From Gammaproteobacteria bacterium (GTDB lineage Bacteria > Pseudomonadota > Gammaproteobacteria > Enterobacterales > Alteromonadaceae), in the NCBI GenBank assembly GCA_018222405.1, contig JAAFAI010000012.1, positions 62,001-126,000 of the forward strand: a stretch of 64,000 nucleotides of DNA, in the 5' to 3' direction. Each line of letters opens with the position of its first letter. The stretch's first letter is position 1. The notes beneath the pieces were generated by a model, which was not told the DNA's origin, searched no databases, and was given only the letters and a program-made list of their open reading frames with translations. Below, piece after piece: positions 52,723 through 61,340 of this stretch. Both the position numbers and the translations under genes were made by a program.

Positions 52723-53880
52723 TTAGCTATTTGTAACCTGATGATAGTTTCTATTAAAAAATTTACTGATAGAGCGCTTCAAGGTTTCGGACACGTCTTC
52801 TAGGTTTTCATCTAACTTTAAACCATCTTCGTAAGCCTTAAATACCTTGTCTGAGTAATTCTCCACCATTTTCAACAGCACCGTTTCCTGCTCTTCCGTT
52901 AAGCCATAATCAAATAGTCCCGCATGCATTTCTTCGAGCATTGAGTCCATGATCCTCACGTTACGTCCTTTCTGAGACTGCTGGTAATCACGTATCGAAC
53001 CAATCGACTTCTCAGTTTTTTCAAGTAAGTGTTTCATTTGTTCAATAACTAACAAGCCGTCGGCTCTGCTTTTCGCTCCGTCTAAGATCAAAGCAAGGTG
53101 ATCGCGATAACGTCCACATTTGTTTTCATCTTCTTCGGGAAGGTTTTTTACCAGTTGTGAAATATCGTTAAAATTTAAAATTAACCGTTTTCCGCGTTGG
53201 TGAATACGACCAATCTCCTTTAACGATGTCAGCATTTCGATTTCTAATGGCGGACAGGTGCCATTTGACGAAACTGTAATCACTTTTGATGGAGTACGGA
53301 TCTGAACTGTGCTGGACAGACCAAAATTTGAAGTAGCATTCACAATGGCGTGAGCCAGTTCATCCATTGTTTTGCATTGAAAACTATCACGTAAAAAATG
53401 CACAACATTAACTTGTTCACCAGCATCCATGATGGCCGTCATTGCTGCGTCCATTGCGTACTTTGTTTGTGTTTCGTATTCTTCTCTTACAGCAGAACGT
53501 TCGATAGCAAGCCTGACTTTTTGCCGTAATTCTTCCGGGTTTACCGGCTTAACCAGAAAATCAGAGCCCCCGACTTCGTAACCACGTTGTTTTTCTTCAA
53601 AAGAATGGTTAGCACTAATAAATATAACTTCCACATGCTCAAAGCCCGAGCAGGCTTTGAGTTGCATACAGGTTTCATAGCCGTTTAATTCCGGCATGTT
53701 AACATCCAGTAACACCACCAGAGGGTTAGATTTACCTGCTTCACATAATGCAACCGCATCCCGCCCGTTATTGGCCTCACTGTACGCATAATCGTTACCC
53801 AACATTTCCTTTAAAATGATGAGATCCGTTGTTGAATCATCAACAATGAGTAACTGGGGTTTGTCGGTAGACATGATCAT
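52723..53880 (-). CDS. Response regulator with unrecognised C-terminal output region
   Basis: 385 residues. The receiver domain covers about 8-125 (I-V-D-D-S-T-T, L-L-D-V-N-M-P-E-L, F-L-V-K-P-V). The remaining about 260 residues have no output domain I recognise. There is a GAF-like or mixed part (T-S-N-F-G-L-S-S-T-V-Q-I-R-T-P) and then a long helical stretch rich in Glu/Lys (residues about 240-375: E-Q-M-K-H-L-L-E-K-T-E-K-S-I) that could be coiled coil. The start ATG 53880 has AAGGG 5 nt upstream; a second ATG two codons later is possible. Operon partner of the CheY-like gene. Likely a signalling adaptor. Confidence 0.85.
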   Translation of the reverse strand: MIMSTDKPQLLIVDDSTTDLIILKEMLGNDYAYSEANNGRDAVALCEAGKSNPLVVLLDVNMPELNGYETCMQLKACSGFEHVEVIFISANHSFEEKQRGYEVGGSDFLVKPVNPEELRQKVRLAIERSAVREEYETQTKYAMDAAMTAIMDAGEQVNVVHFLRDSFQCKTMDELAHAIVNATSNFGLSSTVQIRTPSKVITVSSNGTCPPLEIEMLTSLKEIGRIHQRGKRLILNFNDISQLVKNLPEEDENKCGRYRDHLALILDGAKSRADGLLVIEQMKHLLEKTEKSIGSIRDYQQSQKGRNVRIMDSMLEEMHAGLFDYGLTEEQETVLLKMVENYSDKVFKAYEDGLKLDENLEDVSETLKRSISKFFNRNYHQVTNS

Positions 53881-54302
53881 AGACGCCCTTTATTTACATG
53901 AATAAATATAAATATTGCATTAAATCATATTAGTTGGACTTGCCAAAACCGGTTATTCAACTTTTGGCTAATTGAGTTTCGGCCAGGGAAAATATGAGTA
54001 CCTAAAACACAAAATTGTCTATTACGCGACGCATTCAGGTAATTATGCTCACTCAAAAGAAACTTAAACGATTAAGTTATCTAATTGTTTTTCCCTAATT
54101 TTTGCGATTTTGATCTGCAGCGTAAAATGTGACCAACAATGCATTATTTTTAATACCAGTGTATTGAATGGAATAACTATTATCAGCGGCGGAAGCGATG
54201 AATTCTGCTTTTAATATTGATGATGTATACCAGCAAGGTGCTTTTACCAACCTATATTATAGTGGCTTAATGCGGTAACAACTGAGTGTAAGCCCTTCAG
54301 GC

Positions 54303-54349
54303 GATGCTTATCTGTATTAACGTTCTACCTCAATAGAACCATAAGCATC
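54303..54349. other. Long two-stage hairpin in the intergenic region
   Basis: An outer stem GATGCTTAT/ATAAGCATC (9 bp, perfect) encloses an inner stem GTTCTA/TAGAAC with a 6-nt loop. The bases between stems are unequal on the two arms, giving a bulged rod. No T run follows, so it is not a typical terminator; a structured RNA or mobile-element remnant is possible. Confidence 0.55.
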
Positions 54350-54517
54350 TCTGGTAAAGCTATGTCTGCCACAATGACTAAAATCTTTGCTGTCACAGGC
54401 GTTGTAGTTCTCAAATAATTCGATTTTACAGTTTTATGAGGACTCGCTTTGAATAATTAATATGGCAGGTCTAACCGGGAAAATTACAGATGCTCGTATA
54501 TCGGTCATAGCTGCCTT

Positions 54518-54673
54518 ATGCGGCATAAGACTGTAAATTTCGACTTTACAAAGCATGGCGGTATAGTGTTACCGGGTTGGATTAATGCAAAAGCAACAGT
54601 AAAAAACTGCCCGACGGCTTTAGGGGAAAATCAGAAGCGGCGAATACTGCTCGAGTTTAAGGTGTTGGAATAG
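54518..54673 (+). CDS. Doubtful 51-residue ORF
   Basis: Reads M-R-H-K-T-V-N-F-D-F-T-K-H-G-G-I-V-L-P, then P-T-A-L-G-E-N-Q-K-R-R-I-L-L-E-F-K-V-L-E. Composition is protein-like and C-terminally amphipathic, but there is no ribosome site and the region looks decayed. It could be a fragment of an old gene. Confidence 0.22.
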   Translation: MRHKTVNFDFTKHGGIVLPGWINAKATVKNCPTALGENQKRRILLEFKVLE

Positions 54674-54895
54674 CGCTACAAAATTAAAATTGCTGTAAGG
54701 TCGTCAAAATGGCCTTGCACCTCTGATACTGTTATTAGTCAGGAATCACACCAATTCCGGTACTCTTTAACCTTAACATCGCTAAAAGCTAACATAATGT
54801 AAAAGCGCAGACTTAATAAGCCAAGGCATTATGATTGCTGTCGCTGCGCTGAAAGGTGGTTTGATACTTTACCGGTGATAACCAGCAATTTATCT

Positions 54896-55045
54896 TTATT
54901 CGTAATGACGTTCCATCCACATGATCTGCATTTTGAGATCATTGATTTCTTTTTTTGCATCGGCTAATTCTTCAACAATCGAACGATCCTGGATTGCATT
55001 ATCATCACGTGAAGTGTTCAGAGCATTGCTATCTTGTTGTGACAT
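54896..55045 (-). CDS. 49-residue predicted coiled-coil protein
   Basis: A short frame opening M-S-Q-Q-D-S-N-A-L-N-T-S-R. From residue 18 it forms one continuous amphipathic helix with heptad-like spacing (I-V-E-E-L-A-D-A-K-K-E-I-N-D-L-K-M-Q-I-M), ending W-M-E-R-H-Y-E. The helix, polar N-terminus and balanced codon use make it a believable small protein, similar in style to SlyX-like coiled coils, though I cannot show homology. The ribosome site is weak. It stands alone between the A+T-rich gap and the GST terminator. Confidence 0.5.
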   Translation of the reverse strand: MSQQDSNALNTSRDDNAIQDRSIVEELADAKKEINDLKMQIMWMERHYE

Positions 55046-55276
55046 ACGTATTTACCACGCTTTGTATAGATGAAGGGTACGATTAAATGTAACTGCGAAT
55101 GGAAACATACAATATTTACTACACAATTTCCAAAAAATGAACGAATACCTGACATTAATTTGATAAATAGTTATATGTACAGCCTGAACCTAACAAATGA
55201 ATTTTGTGGCAAATAGCATTTCCCAACCTTGAAAAAACCATGCAAGAAACTGTTATTTATGACTTTTTAATATGTT

Positions 55277-55307
55277 AAAAAACCTCCCGCTGTAATGGGA
55301 GGTTTTT
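55277..55307 (-). terminator. Intrinsic terminator downstream of the GST gene
   Basis: Stem AAAACCTCCC/GGGAGGTTTT with an 8-nt loop and T runs on both strands (six T on the minus strand). It lies about 90 nt after the GST stop and probably ends that transcript; it could work in both directions. Confidence 0.85.
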
Positions 55308-55394
55308 GTGAAACTAAGCGTGATAATTATTTTGCTCAACCAACAATGTAATAAGACATGTAACTATTCATCAAACCCACAGAATTTATCTCTG

Positions 55395-55991
55395 CTAAAC
55401 CTGCCCTGGCATACCAATGAAACCAGGTAGCTGCTTGATGCGATCTATCCAGGCCAGGATATGCGGGTAATCATCCAGTGAAATACCGCCCTCCGGCGCA
55501 ATCGCTACATATGGCATCACGGCACAGTCAGCGATAGTTGGATGCCCGAGCGCCAGCCAGTCATGCTCGGCCAGGTGATCGTTCAGTAAGCTCAGGATAC
55601 CCGCTGATATATCCAGCGCAGTTGGCTTATCAAATTCAAAACCAAACTTATCCACCAATCGGGCCACATTAGGGCCGTGTTGAATTTCGTTGGCGGCGGT
55701 AGACAGCCATTGCTGTACTTCGGCCATTTGCTGTGGGTCGGAAGGCAACCAGCTTTCTAAATCATATAAACGGGCAAGATAAACCAGCATTGCCTGGGAG
55801 TCGCGCAACACAACTTCTCCATGTTCTAACACTGGTAACTGACCAAATGGGTTTAATGCCAGCATCACTGAACTTTTGTGTTCTCCAGCCATAAAATCCA
55901 CTGGCACAATTTCCAGCTCAATATTAGCTAAGGCGGCAAACAGACGAACTTTATAACAGTTTCCGGACAGCTCAAGATCGTACAATTTCAT
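55395..55991 (-). CDS. Glutathione S-transferase family protein
   Basis: 198 residues. The N-terminal thioredoxin-fold has L-Y-D-L-E-L-S-G-N-C-Y-K-V-R-L and the glutathione site N-P-F-G-Q-L-P-V-L and D-S-Q-A-M-L-V-Y-L-A. The C-terminal helical domain contains H-P-T-I-A-D-C-A-V-M-P-Y, with the conserved Asp of the GST N-capping box. It is a cytosolic detoxification enzyme. It is divergent from a LysR gene with a 121-bp spacer, the usual arrangement for a LysR target. Electrophile handling would match the Kef system in this window, but the genes are not linked. Confidence 0.9.
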   Translation of the reverse strand: MKLYDLELSGNCYKVRLFAALANIELEIVPVDFMAGEHKSSVMLALNPFGQLPVLEHGEVVLRDSQAMLVYLARLYDLESWLPSDPQQMAEVQQWLSTAANEIQHGPNVARLVDKFGFEFDKPTALDISAGILSLLNDHLAEHDWLALGHPTIADCAVMPYVAIAPEGGISLDDYPHILAWIDRIKQLPGFIGMPGQV

Positions 55992-56112
55992 GCTTTCTCT
56001 CCATGTTAAAAGAAGGTTAAATAATTCAAAGCCACCTTAACTTGTCTGTTTTTCGCAAAAAATATGCGATATTTAATTTCTGTAAACCGTTTTTCGCACT
56101 AATAAGGCCAAT

Positions 56113-57030
56113 ATGGACAAATTAAAAGCCATGAAAGTCTTTGTTGAGATTGCCGATAAGGGCAGCTTAACGGCGGCAGCCAACAGCCTGGAAACTTCAC
56201 TGACTTCGGTAGTGCGCACGCTTGCCGCATTGGAAGACCACCTGAAAGTGCGGCTGTTTAATCGCAACACCCGGCAAATTGCCATTACTGATGAAGGGCG
56301 GGAATATTATCTGCGCTGCCGCACTATTCTGGCCGAAGTAAACGACGCTGAAAGTATGCTTATTGATCGCCAGGCCGAGCCCCTGGGCAAAGTGACAGTA
56401 ACCGCCCCGGTGACCTTTGGTAAATGCCATGTCGTGCCTAAAATTAACGCCTACCTTAACCAGTACCAAAAAATGCAGGTCAACCTGGTGTTACTCGACC
56501 GTCCGGTGGATATGCTCAGTGAAGGGATTGATATCGCTCTGCGGATTGGTCGCATCGGCAACCATGATTTAGTGGCGCGGCAGTTAGGCTCAATGCGTCA
56601 TGTGCTGTGCGCCAGCCCTGACTTTGTGGCCGGGCAGACAGCGCCTGCACACCCGCAGGATATCGCCGGCCAGCCCTGTGTCCATCTAAGTGTGCTGGAT
56701 AACCCCGAAGACTGGCATTTTCAACATGGCATTAAACTGATGTCGGTGGCCATGCAACCTCGCTTAATAACCAATCAGGTAGACGCTGCGCTCGACGCCT
56801 GCATTGCCGGCGTGGGTTACTGCCGCTTTTTACATTACCAGGTAAGTGACGCCGTTAAGCGTGGTAATTTGCAGATCTTACTGCCCGACTACGAGCCTCA
56901 CCCGCTGCCAGTACACTTATTGTATGCACCGGTAAAACTGCAAACCAAACGCCTGCGATCCATGACCGACTGGCTTACCCAGTCGCTGCAGCAGGATCTC
57001 ACCGCTATCGCTCAGGGAGACCAGCCATGA
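56113..57030 (+). CDS. LysR-family transcriptional regulator, divergent from GST
   Basis: 305 residues: winged helix-turn-helix at 1-60 (M-K-V-F-V-E-I-A-D-K-G-S-L-T-A-A-A-N-S-L, R-T-L-A-A-L-E-D-H-L) and effector domain from about 90 (L-G-K-V-T-V-T-A-P-V-T-F-G). The R-N-T-R-Q-I-A-I-T-D-E-G box places it in the same broad branch as the LysR protein at 12 kb. It likely controls the divergent GST gene. Its stop overlaps the downstream uracil-glycosylase-like gene by 4 nt (ATGA), an unusual coupling. Confidence 0.9.
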   Translation: MDKLKAMKVFVEIADKGSLTAAANSLETSLTSVVRTLAALEDHLKVRLFNRNTRQIAITDEGREYYLRCRTILAEVNDAESMLIDRQAEPLGKVTVTAPVTFGKCHVVPKINAYLNQYQKMQVNLVLLDRPVDMLSEGIDIALRIGRIGNHDLVARQLGSMRHVLCASPDFVAGQTAPAHPQDIAGQPCVHLSVLDNPEDWHFQHGIKLMSVAMQPRLITNQVDAALDACIAGVGYCRFLHYQVSDAVKRGNLQILLPDYEPHPLPVHLLYAPVKLQTKRLRSMTDWLTQSLQQDLTAIAQGDQP

Positions 57031-57602
57031 CAAGCGCTGCCGACTCGCTGCTGGCTGAGATTCGAAGCTGTACACTGTGCGCCGGTAACCTGCCCTATCC
57101 ACCGCGGCCAATTGTGCAAATTGAAGCGCAGGCACGCATCTTAATTATTGGTCAGGCACCGGGAATAAAAGCGCACGACAGCAGCCAACCCTGGAATGAT
57201 GCCAGTGGCGACAAATTACGTGTCTGGCTGGGCGTTAACCGCGAGCAGTTTTATTCGCCAATCTTTACCCATCTGCCGATGGCGTTTTGTTTTCCCGGTT
57301 ATAAAAATGGCGCTGATGCGCCACCGCCTAAAATTTGCGCCGTTACCTGGCACGCCAAAGTGCAGGCAAAGCTAAAGCCAGCGCTCACGCTATACATTGG
57401 TCGCTATGCTCAGCAGTATTATCTGCCAGAGTATAAAACCCTGACTGAGGCAGTAAGACTCACCACACAGTCACCAGGCAATGCATACTCGCTGCCGCAC
57501 CCGTCCGGGCGCAATAACCGCTGGCAGGCGCGCAATCCCTGGTTTGAGGCGCACTCGCTTGAAATTTTACGCCACAGCGTTGCTGGCGTAATCAAGGGAT
57601 GA
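57027..57602 (+). CDS. Uracil-DNA glycosylase superfamily protein
   Basis: 191 residues. It has an early C-x2-C (C-T-L-C-A-G-N-L-P) and motif 1 I-I-G-Q-A-P-G-I-K-A-H. W-N-D-A-S-G-D-K-L-R and F-C-F-P-G-Y-K-N-G-A-D follow, and motif 2 is S-L-P-H-P-S-G-R-N. These match the group of UDG-like proteins annotated 'uracil-DNA glycosylase family' whose base specificity is unclear; I see only two Cys in the N-terminal cluster, so an iron-sulfur site is not certain. It overlaps the LysR gene, so it is translated with it. Confidence 0.85.
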   Translation: MTSAADSLLAEIRSCTLCAGNLPYPPRPIVQIEAQARILIIGQAPGIKAHDSSQPWNDASGDKLRVWLGVNREQFYSPIFTHLPMAFCFPGYKNGADAPPPKICAVTWHAKVQAKLKPALTLYIGRYAQQYYLPEYKTLTEAVRLTTQSPGNAYSLPHPSGRNNRWQARNPWFEAHSLEILRHSVAGVIKG

Positions 57603-57667
57603 GGTATGTAGGCACTAAAGCCTATATCAGATTCGATAATGTTCAATAACTAAAGCTTCAGATACAG

Positions 57668-57692
57668 AAAAGCCGGGAATACAACCCGGCTC
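57668..57692 (-). terminator. Intrinsic terminator of the DUF3718 gene
   Basis: Stem AGCCGGG/CCCGGCT with a 7-nt loop, followed on the minus strand by TTTTC, about 20 nt after the DUF3718-like stop. Confidence 0.85.
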
Positions 57693-57711
57693 CTGCTACA
57701 ACACTATTTAC

Positions 57712-58029
57712 CTAATTTTCCACTTTTACCAGCAACTCTTGTTGAGTTGATGCCTCCCGAGAGGCCAGATAATTGGCGGTTACATCATTATTGCTTTGCT
57801 CAGCAAACGCAATTACTGACATACCGTTACAGCGCAAATCACTAATAACCTTATCGTAGCTTAAACGATGCTGGCGCATCACTTTTAGCAATTCGAGTTT
57901 ATTACCACTCTGAATCACTTTACAAACCGTTACGAGTTTGTTCTTTGTAACGGTATCTAATGGGGCTGCGCTAACAGAGGCTATACCAAACGCAGTAGTA
58001 AGAGCAGTTGTCAGAATAAGAGCTTTCAT
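57712..58029 (-). CDS. DUF3718-like periplasmic protein
   Basis: 105 residues with a signal peptide (cleavage near V-S-A-A). The mature part carries V-C-K-V-I-Q-S-G-N-K-L-E-L-L and R-L-S-Y-D-K-V-I-S-D-L-R-C-N-G-M-S-V-I-A-F. The two cysteines probably form a disulfide. This pattern (VC... DLxCNG ... FA) is that of DUF3718, restricted to Alteromonadales and relatives; function unknown. GGTGAAAC precedes the ATG. Monocistronic with its own terminator and a dyad in the upstream gap. Confidence 0.82.
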   Translation of the reverse strand: MKALILTTALTTAFGIASVSAAPLDTVTKNKLVTVCKVIQSGNKLELLKVMRQHRLSYDKVISDLRCNGMSVIAFAEQSNNDVTANYLASREASTQQELLVKVEN

Positions 58030-58561
58030 CGTTTCACCTTTGAATATTTATTTAAGCGTATAGCTGACGTTTACTGCCTGAGTCAGCGTTTACCGACAGT
58101 CGGTAAGCTAAAGTCTATGGCGGGTCCGGTTTTTAAAACTGTGCGAAAGGTGATTTATTTCTTATCAATACATTGTTTATAAAAAACATTTAAAAACATA
58201 AACATAAAGACAGGTGAAATTTAATTCTGACGGCTTACGTAAAGTATTCATAAGCTTTTTCATTCTATTATTGTAATGCCTCGCCCGGGGAAACGCCGTT
58301 AACGCATCAGACTGAACAATTGTTTGGGAGCTTGTTGAGCATTGGTTGTCGTTATTAGCAGATAAGTTTTGCACTGAGAATATAGTTGCGTCGCCTTAGC
58401 TGGGAATGCCCTCCTTACAAAAAAGTAACGCAAAGTTGGTTGTTATACTAAAGTTTAGCTAAAATGCGTGGGTATCGGATAAACCCGGCAAAGGAGTGTA
58501 TTTTTCAGGCAGCCCAACGCATCGCATTAAAAAGCAGATAGCGTTAAATTTAGTAGTATTC
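58030..58561. other. Intergenic gap of about 530 bp between divergent genes
   Basis: Promoter region for the DUF3718 and HD-GYP genes. It contains a perfect dyad TTACCGA-CAG-TCGGTAA at 58090-58106, an A+T-rich tract near 58165-58215, and AAAGGAG at 58491-58497 that is not followed by a good start for the HD-GYP frame. A 65-residue minus-strand frame here has no protein-like signature. Confidence 0.5.
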
Positions 58562-59776
58562 ATGAATAAAAACCGCTATCGCAAACTTGTCTTCATCTAC
58601 CTGCTAACAGGCGTTTTATGGATCATCGGCAGCGACTGGATGCTGGCTCAGTTCTTCGGTGACTTTGAAAACACCTACATGATTTCCATGCTTAAAGGCC
58701 TTGGCTTTGTGGTTCTGATGTCTTCCCTGCTTTACGTGCTACTGATGCGCTTAAACAGCGCCGAGCTCAAAGCGCGGATAAACGAATCACCTGAGCAGCT
58801 GTTTTTAAGCCGAATCCCTAATTACTTTTCAGCCATTCCCATTATCACTTACGCCATGGAAGTTAGAGAGCATAAAGCTCTGCCACTCTGGATAAGCGAA
58901 AACCTCAGTGACGTGCTCGGTTACTCTCAGGAAGAAGCCAGTTCGCCTCACTGGTGGCAAAACAGCATTCACCCCGACGATCGCCTGCGTGCTATTGAAG
59001 AAAGCAAAGCCATAATTAGCCAGGGCGGTGGCGATCATTATTATCGGGTTAAGCATGCCAGTGGGCACTACGTATACTTTCATGACGAGCTGCGGTTAAT
59101 ACCCAATACTAACCCGCCACGCTTTATTGGCATCTGGCGCGACGTAAGTACCGAAGAAAACGCCCTGGAACAGGTTCAGGAATATTCCAGCAAACTTGAG
59201 AAAATGGTGCTTGGTACCGTCACTGCCATCTCACACATGGTGGAATTGCGCGACCCGTACACCGCAGGTCATGAAGCCAGAGTGGGTGACTTAGCCGCTG
59301 CAATAGCCCGTGAAATGGGCCTTGATATGGATACCCAGTATGGCCTTCGTATCGCCGGGCTGGTGCATGATATTGGCAAAATCAGCGTGCCCTCGGAATA
59401 CCTGACCAAGCCAACCCGGCTAACCGACTCAGAGTTTGAAATCATTAAAACCCATGCCAGTAACGGTTATAGCATTCTTAAAAATATTGATTTTCCCTGG
59501 CCTATTGCCGAAGTAGCGTATCAGCACCATGAACGCATAAATGGCAGTGGTTACCCGAGAGGATTAAGCGGAGATGATATATTGCTTGAGGCAAAGATCA
59601 TTGCCGTGGCCGATGTGATTGAGTCTATGGCCACCAACCGGCCCTACCGCCATGCCCAGGGAATAGACAAAGCGCTGGATGAAATTCGCCGCAACCAGGG
59701 TATTTTATACGATATCCACGTGTGCGAAGCCGCCCTGAAACTGTTTGACCAACAAGGCTATCAACTCGCTGGTTAA
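58562..59776 (+). CDS. Membrane PAS/HD-GYP protein, probable c-di-GMP phosphodiesterase
   Basis: 404 residues. Two N-terminal helices (about 10-30 and 42-62) are followed by a PAS domain (about 95-205: W-I-S-E-N-L-S-D-V-L-G-Y-S-Q-E-E, H-P-D-D-R-L-R) and a C-terminal HD-GYP domain. The HD-GYP domain has G-L-V-H-D-I-G-K-I-S-V-P, the metal-site H-H-E-R-I-N-G-S-G-Y-P-R-G-L and D-V-I-E-S-M. All metal residues are present, so hydrolysis of cyclic di-GMP is likely. The frame is open 22 codons upstream; ATG 58562 is taken as the start because it gives a typical K-N-R-Y-R-K before the first helix, although its ribosome site is weak. Confidence 0.88.
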   Translation: MNKNRYRKLVFIYLLTGVLWIIGSDWMLAQFFGDFENTYMISMLKGLGFVVLMSSLLYVLLMRLNSAELKARINESPEQLFLSRIPNYFSAIPIITYAMEVREHKALPLWISENLSDVLGYSQEEASSPHWWQNSIHPDDRLRAIEESKAIISQGGGDHYYRVKHASGHYVYFHDELRLIPNTNPPRFIGIWRDVSTEENALEQVQEYSSKLEKMVLGTVTAISHMVELRDPYTAGHEARVGDLAAAIAREMGLDMDTQYGLRIAGLVHDIGKISVPSEYLTKPTRLTDSEFEIIKTHASNGYSILKNIDFPWPIAEVAYQHHERINGSGYPRGLSGDDILLEAKIIAVADVIESMATNRPYRHAQGIDKALDEIRRNQGILYDIHVCEAALKLFDQQGYQLAG

Positions 59777-59799
59777 ACGATATTGTAAAGCAATAAAAA

Positions 59800-59824
59800 A
59801 CAGGGCCAACAAATACGGCCCTGT
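59800..59824. terminator. Bidirectional terminator between HD-GYP and S41 genes
   Basis: Stem ACAGGGCC/GGCCCTGT with a 9-nt loop, flanked by six A on the left (a T run on the minus strand) and a weak T-rich stretch on the right. Ends the convergent S41 gene strongly and the HD-GYP gene more weakly. Confidence 0.82.
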
Positions 59825-59837
59825 CTTCCTGTTAAGT

Positions 59838-61340
59838 TTACTGAAGTACCTCAAGCGCCACATCGATTGCCGAATCCACGCCCTGAGTGCGATCAGACAG
59901 GGAGAAAAATGGCACATTAACATCTACCGGCACGCCTGCCCCTTCATACCATTCATCATCCGGCGATAAGTACACTTCATTAGATAGTCCAAGCTCATGT
60001 TCACCGGGCAAAACCCACTGCATGATGTTAGAGAAAATACCGTGCGTCGCCTCACCCACCAGCGTAACGTGGGGTAACTGCTGCATCGACAAACTGAACG
60101 TCTCTGCCGCTGAGGCGGTATCATTGCTCACCAACAAGGCTACCGGTTTGCCGGGGTAATTTACATACTGGCTCGGCGCAATATAAGCCGATTGCATTGC
60201 CGTTACACCCGCACCATCCCGGGCATATTTTTTGTAGGCAAGAAATTCACTCTCGGTAAAGCGACTGGCAATGGCCAGGCTAATATAATCGTTGCCGCCG
60301 CCATTATAGCGCACATCGATAATCAAGCCGTCCGTAGCGGCTAAATCGGTGAGCGCCTCATCCAGCGCTTCATTCAGGTTATTCAGGTTAGAAGTGGTTT
60401 GGGCCAGATCGTCACTGTCTGCGTGCGCGGTTGAGTAATTATGCATGGCATCAATGCGCAGATAGCCAATATTGTTTATGGCAAACCAGGCAATTTGCTC
60501 AGAAGCATCCTGCCCTATGTCTGACGTCGCGTAACTCAGAATAATATTAATTTCCTGCCCCAGGGCATTATCGATATAGCTTTCGATATCGGCCACAATG
60601 GCGTTATTCAGTTCACTGTCCTGCAGCGGATAGCTAAGGCCATTAGCCAGGGCATACTCTTCAATCAGATTGGTGGTATGCACGGGTTTGGTATAGGCCC
60701 GAATAATAGTGCCATCTGCGGCTACCCAGGAATTGTGCGAGTCCGCCAGTGGCAACAACGTTTGATAAACCGCCTCATACAAACTGGCATTCTGTTCGGT
60801 GATCAGGCTTTCCTGAGCGTAGGCGAGTGCCGGCCAGTCAACGTTCATGCGTTCAAAGTCTACGTAGTACTCGGCCATTATCTGGCTGTACAGAGTGAAC
60901 AGTTCCTGATGACTCATGTCTGATTCAACGGTTAGTGGATCGCTGGCACAAGCTGCCGGTAACTGACTCACTTTATCCAGTTGCCGGGTTGGCGCATGAA
61001 ACTCCCGGGTGCCACTTCCGGCAAACCATTCCAGTGCATCTTCACTGTTATTAAGCGCCACACTGCGGGTGAGTTCAGCCGTAGAAAGCTCATCAAAGCT
61101 ATCCTGCAAAATACAATAATCCGACGTGTACCGATAATAGAGTGCGCTGTTGTCATCCACTACCAGCACATCGCCGTAAGCGGATGACGCCCAGATCCCT
61201 TGGTAGGCTTGGGCAATGGCGGGGGCCGATTGTCCGCTGCCAGGCAGCTGATTGATTTGATCTTTACTGCTGCCGCCACCACAGGCAGAAAGTAATGAGG
61301 TCGCTATAACGGTAGCGATAACGCTTTTAATAATGCGCAT
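59838..61340 (-). CDS. S41-family peptidase-like lipoprotein
   Basis: 500 residues. A lipoprotein signal ends at L-L-S-A-C (Cys20) followed by Gly/Ser, a typical outer-membrane sorting pattern. Two-thirds along comes the S41 core: G-L-I-I-D-V-R-Y-N-G-G-G-N-D, then V-S-N-D-T-A-S-A-A-E-T-F-S (catalytic Ser) and V-G-E-A-T-H-G. The first about 280 residues (including I-G-Y-L-R-I-D-A-M-H-N-Y) are specific to this subgroup. Substrate unknown. It shares only the S41 core with the other S41 protein near 27 kb. Strong terminator directly downstream. Confidence 0.88.
   Translation of the reverse strand: MRIIKSVIATVIATSLLSACGGGSSKDQINQLPGSGQSAPAIAQAYQGIWASSAYGDVLVVDDNSALYYRYTSDYCILQDSFDELSTAELTRSVALNNSEDALEWFAGSGTREFHAPTRQLDKVSQLPAACASDPLTVESDMSHQELFTLYSQIMAEYYVDFERMNVDWPALAYAQESLITEQNASLYEAVYQTLLPLADSHNSWVAADGTIIRAYTKPVHTTNLIEEYALANGLSYPLQDSELNNAIVADIESYIDNALGQEINIILSYATSDIGQDASEQIAWFAINNIGYLRIDAMHNYSTAHADSDDLAQTTSNLNNLNEALDEALTDLAATDGLIIDVRYNGGGNDYISLAIASRFTESEFLAYKKYARDGAGVTAMQSAYIAPSQYVNYPGKPVALLVSNDTASAAETFSLSMQQLPHVTLVGEATHGIFSNIMQWVLPGEHELGLSNEVYLSPDDEWYEGAGVPVDVNVPFFSLSDRTQGVDSAIDVALEVLQ

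Larger units (their letters stand above)
53881..54895. other. About 1 kb A+T-rich region with only tiny ORFs
   Basis: No conventional gene. It contains several very short frames: 26 codons at 54198-54278, 18 codons near 54362 and 51 codons at 54518-54673. It also has one long hairpin (54303-54349) and a shorter inverted repeat AGCGCAG/CTGCGCT at 54804-54850. No insertion-sequence ends or repeats were recognised. This may be decayed coding sequence or a site of small RNAs. Confidence 0.55.

Noticed and set aside
54198..54278. 26-residue plus-strand frame starting M-N-S-A-F-N
   Set aside because: Has a GGAAG upstream and looks protein-like, but is too short and isolated to support as a gene.
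58177..58374. 65-residue minus-strand frame upstream of the DUF3718 gene
   Set aside because: No ribosome site; an A+T-driven C-terminus and no recognisable pattern.
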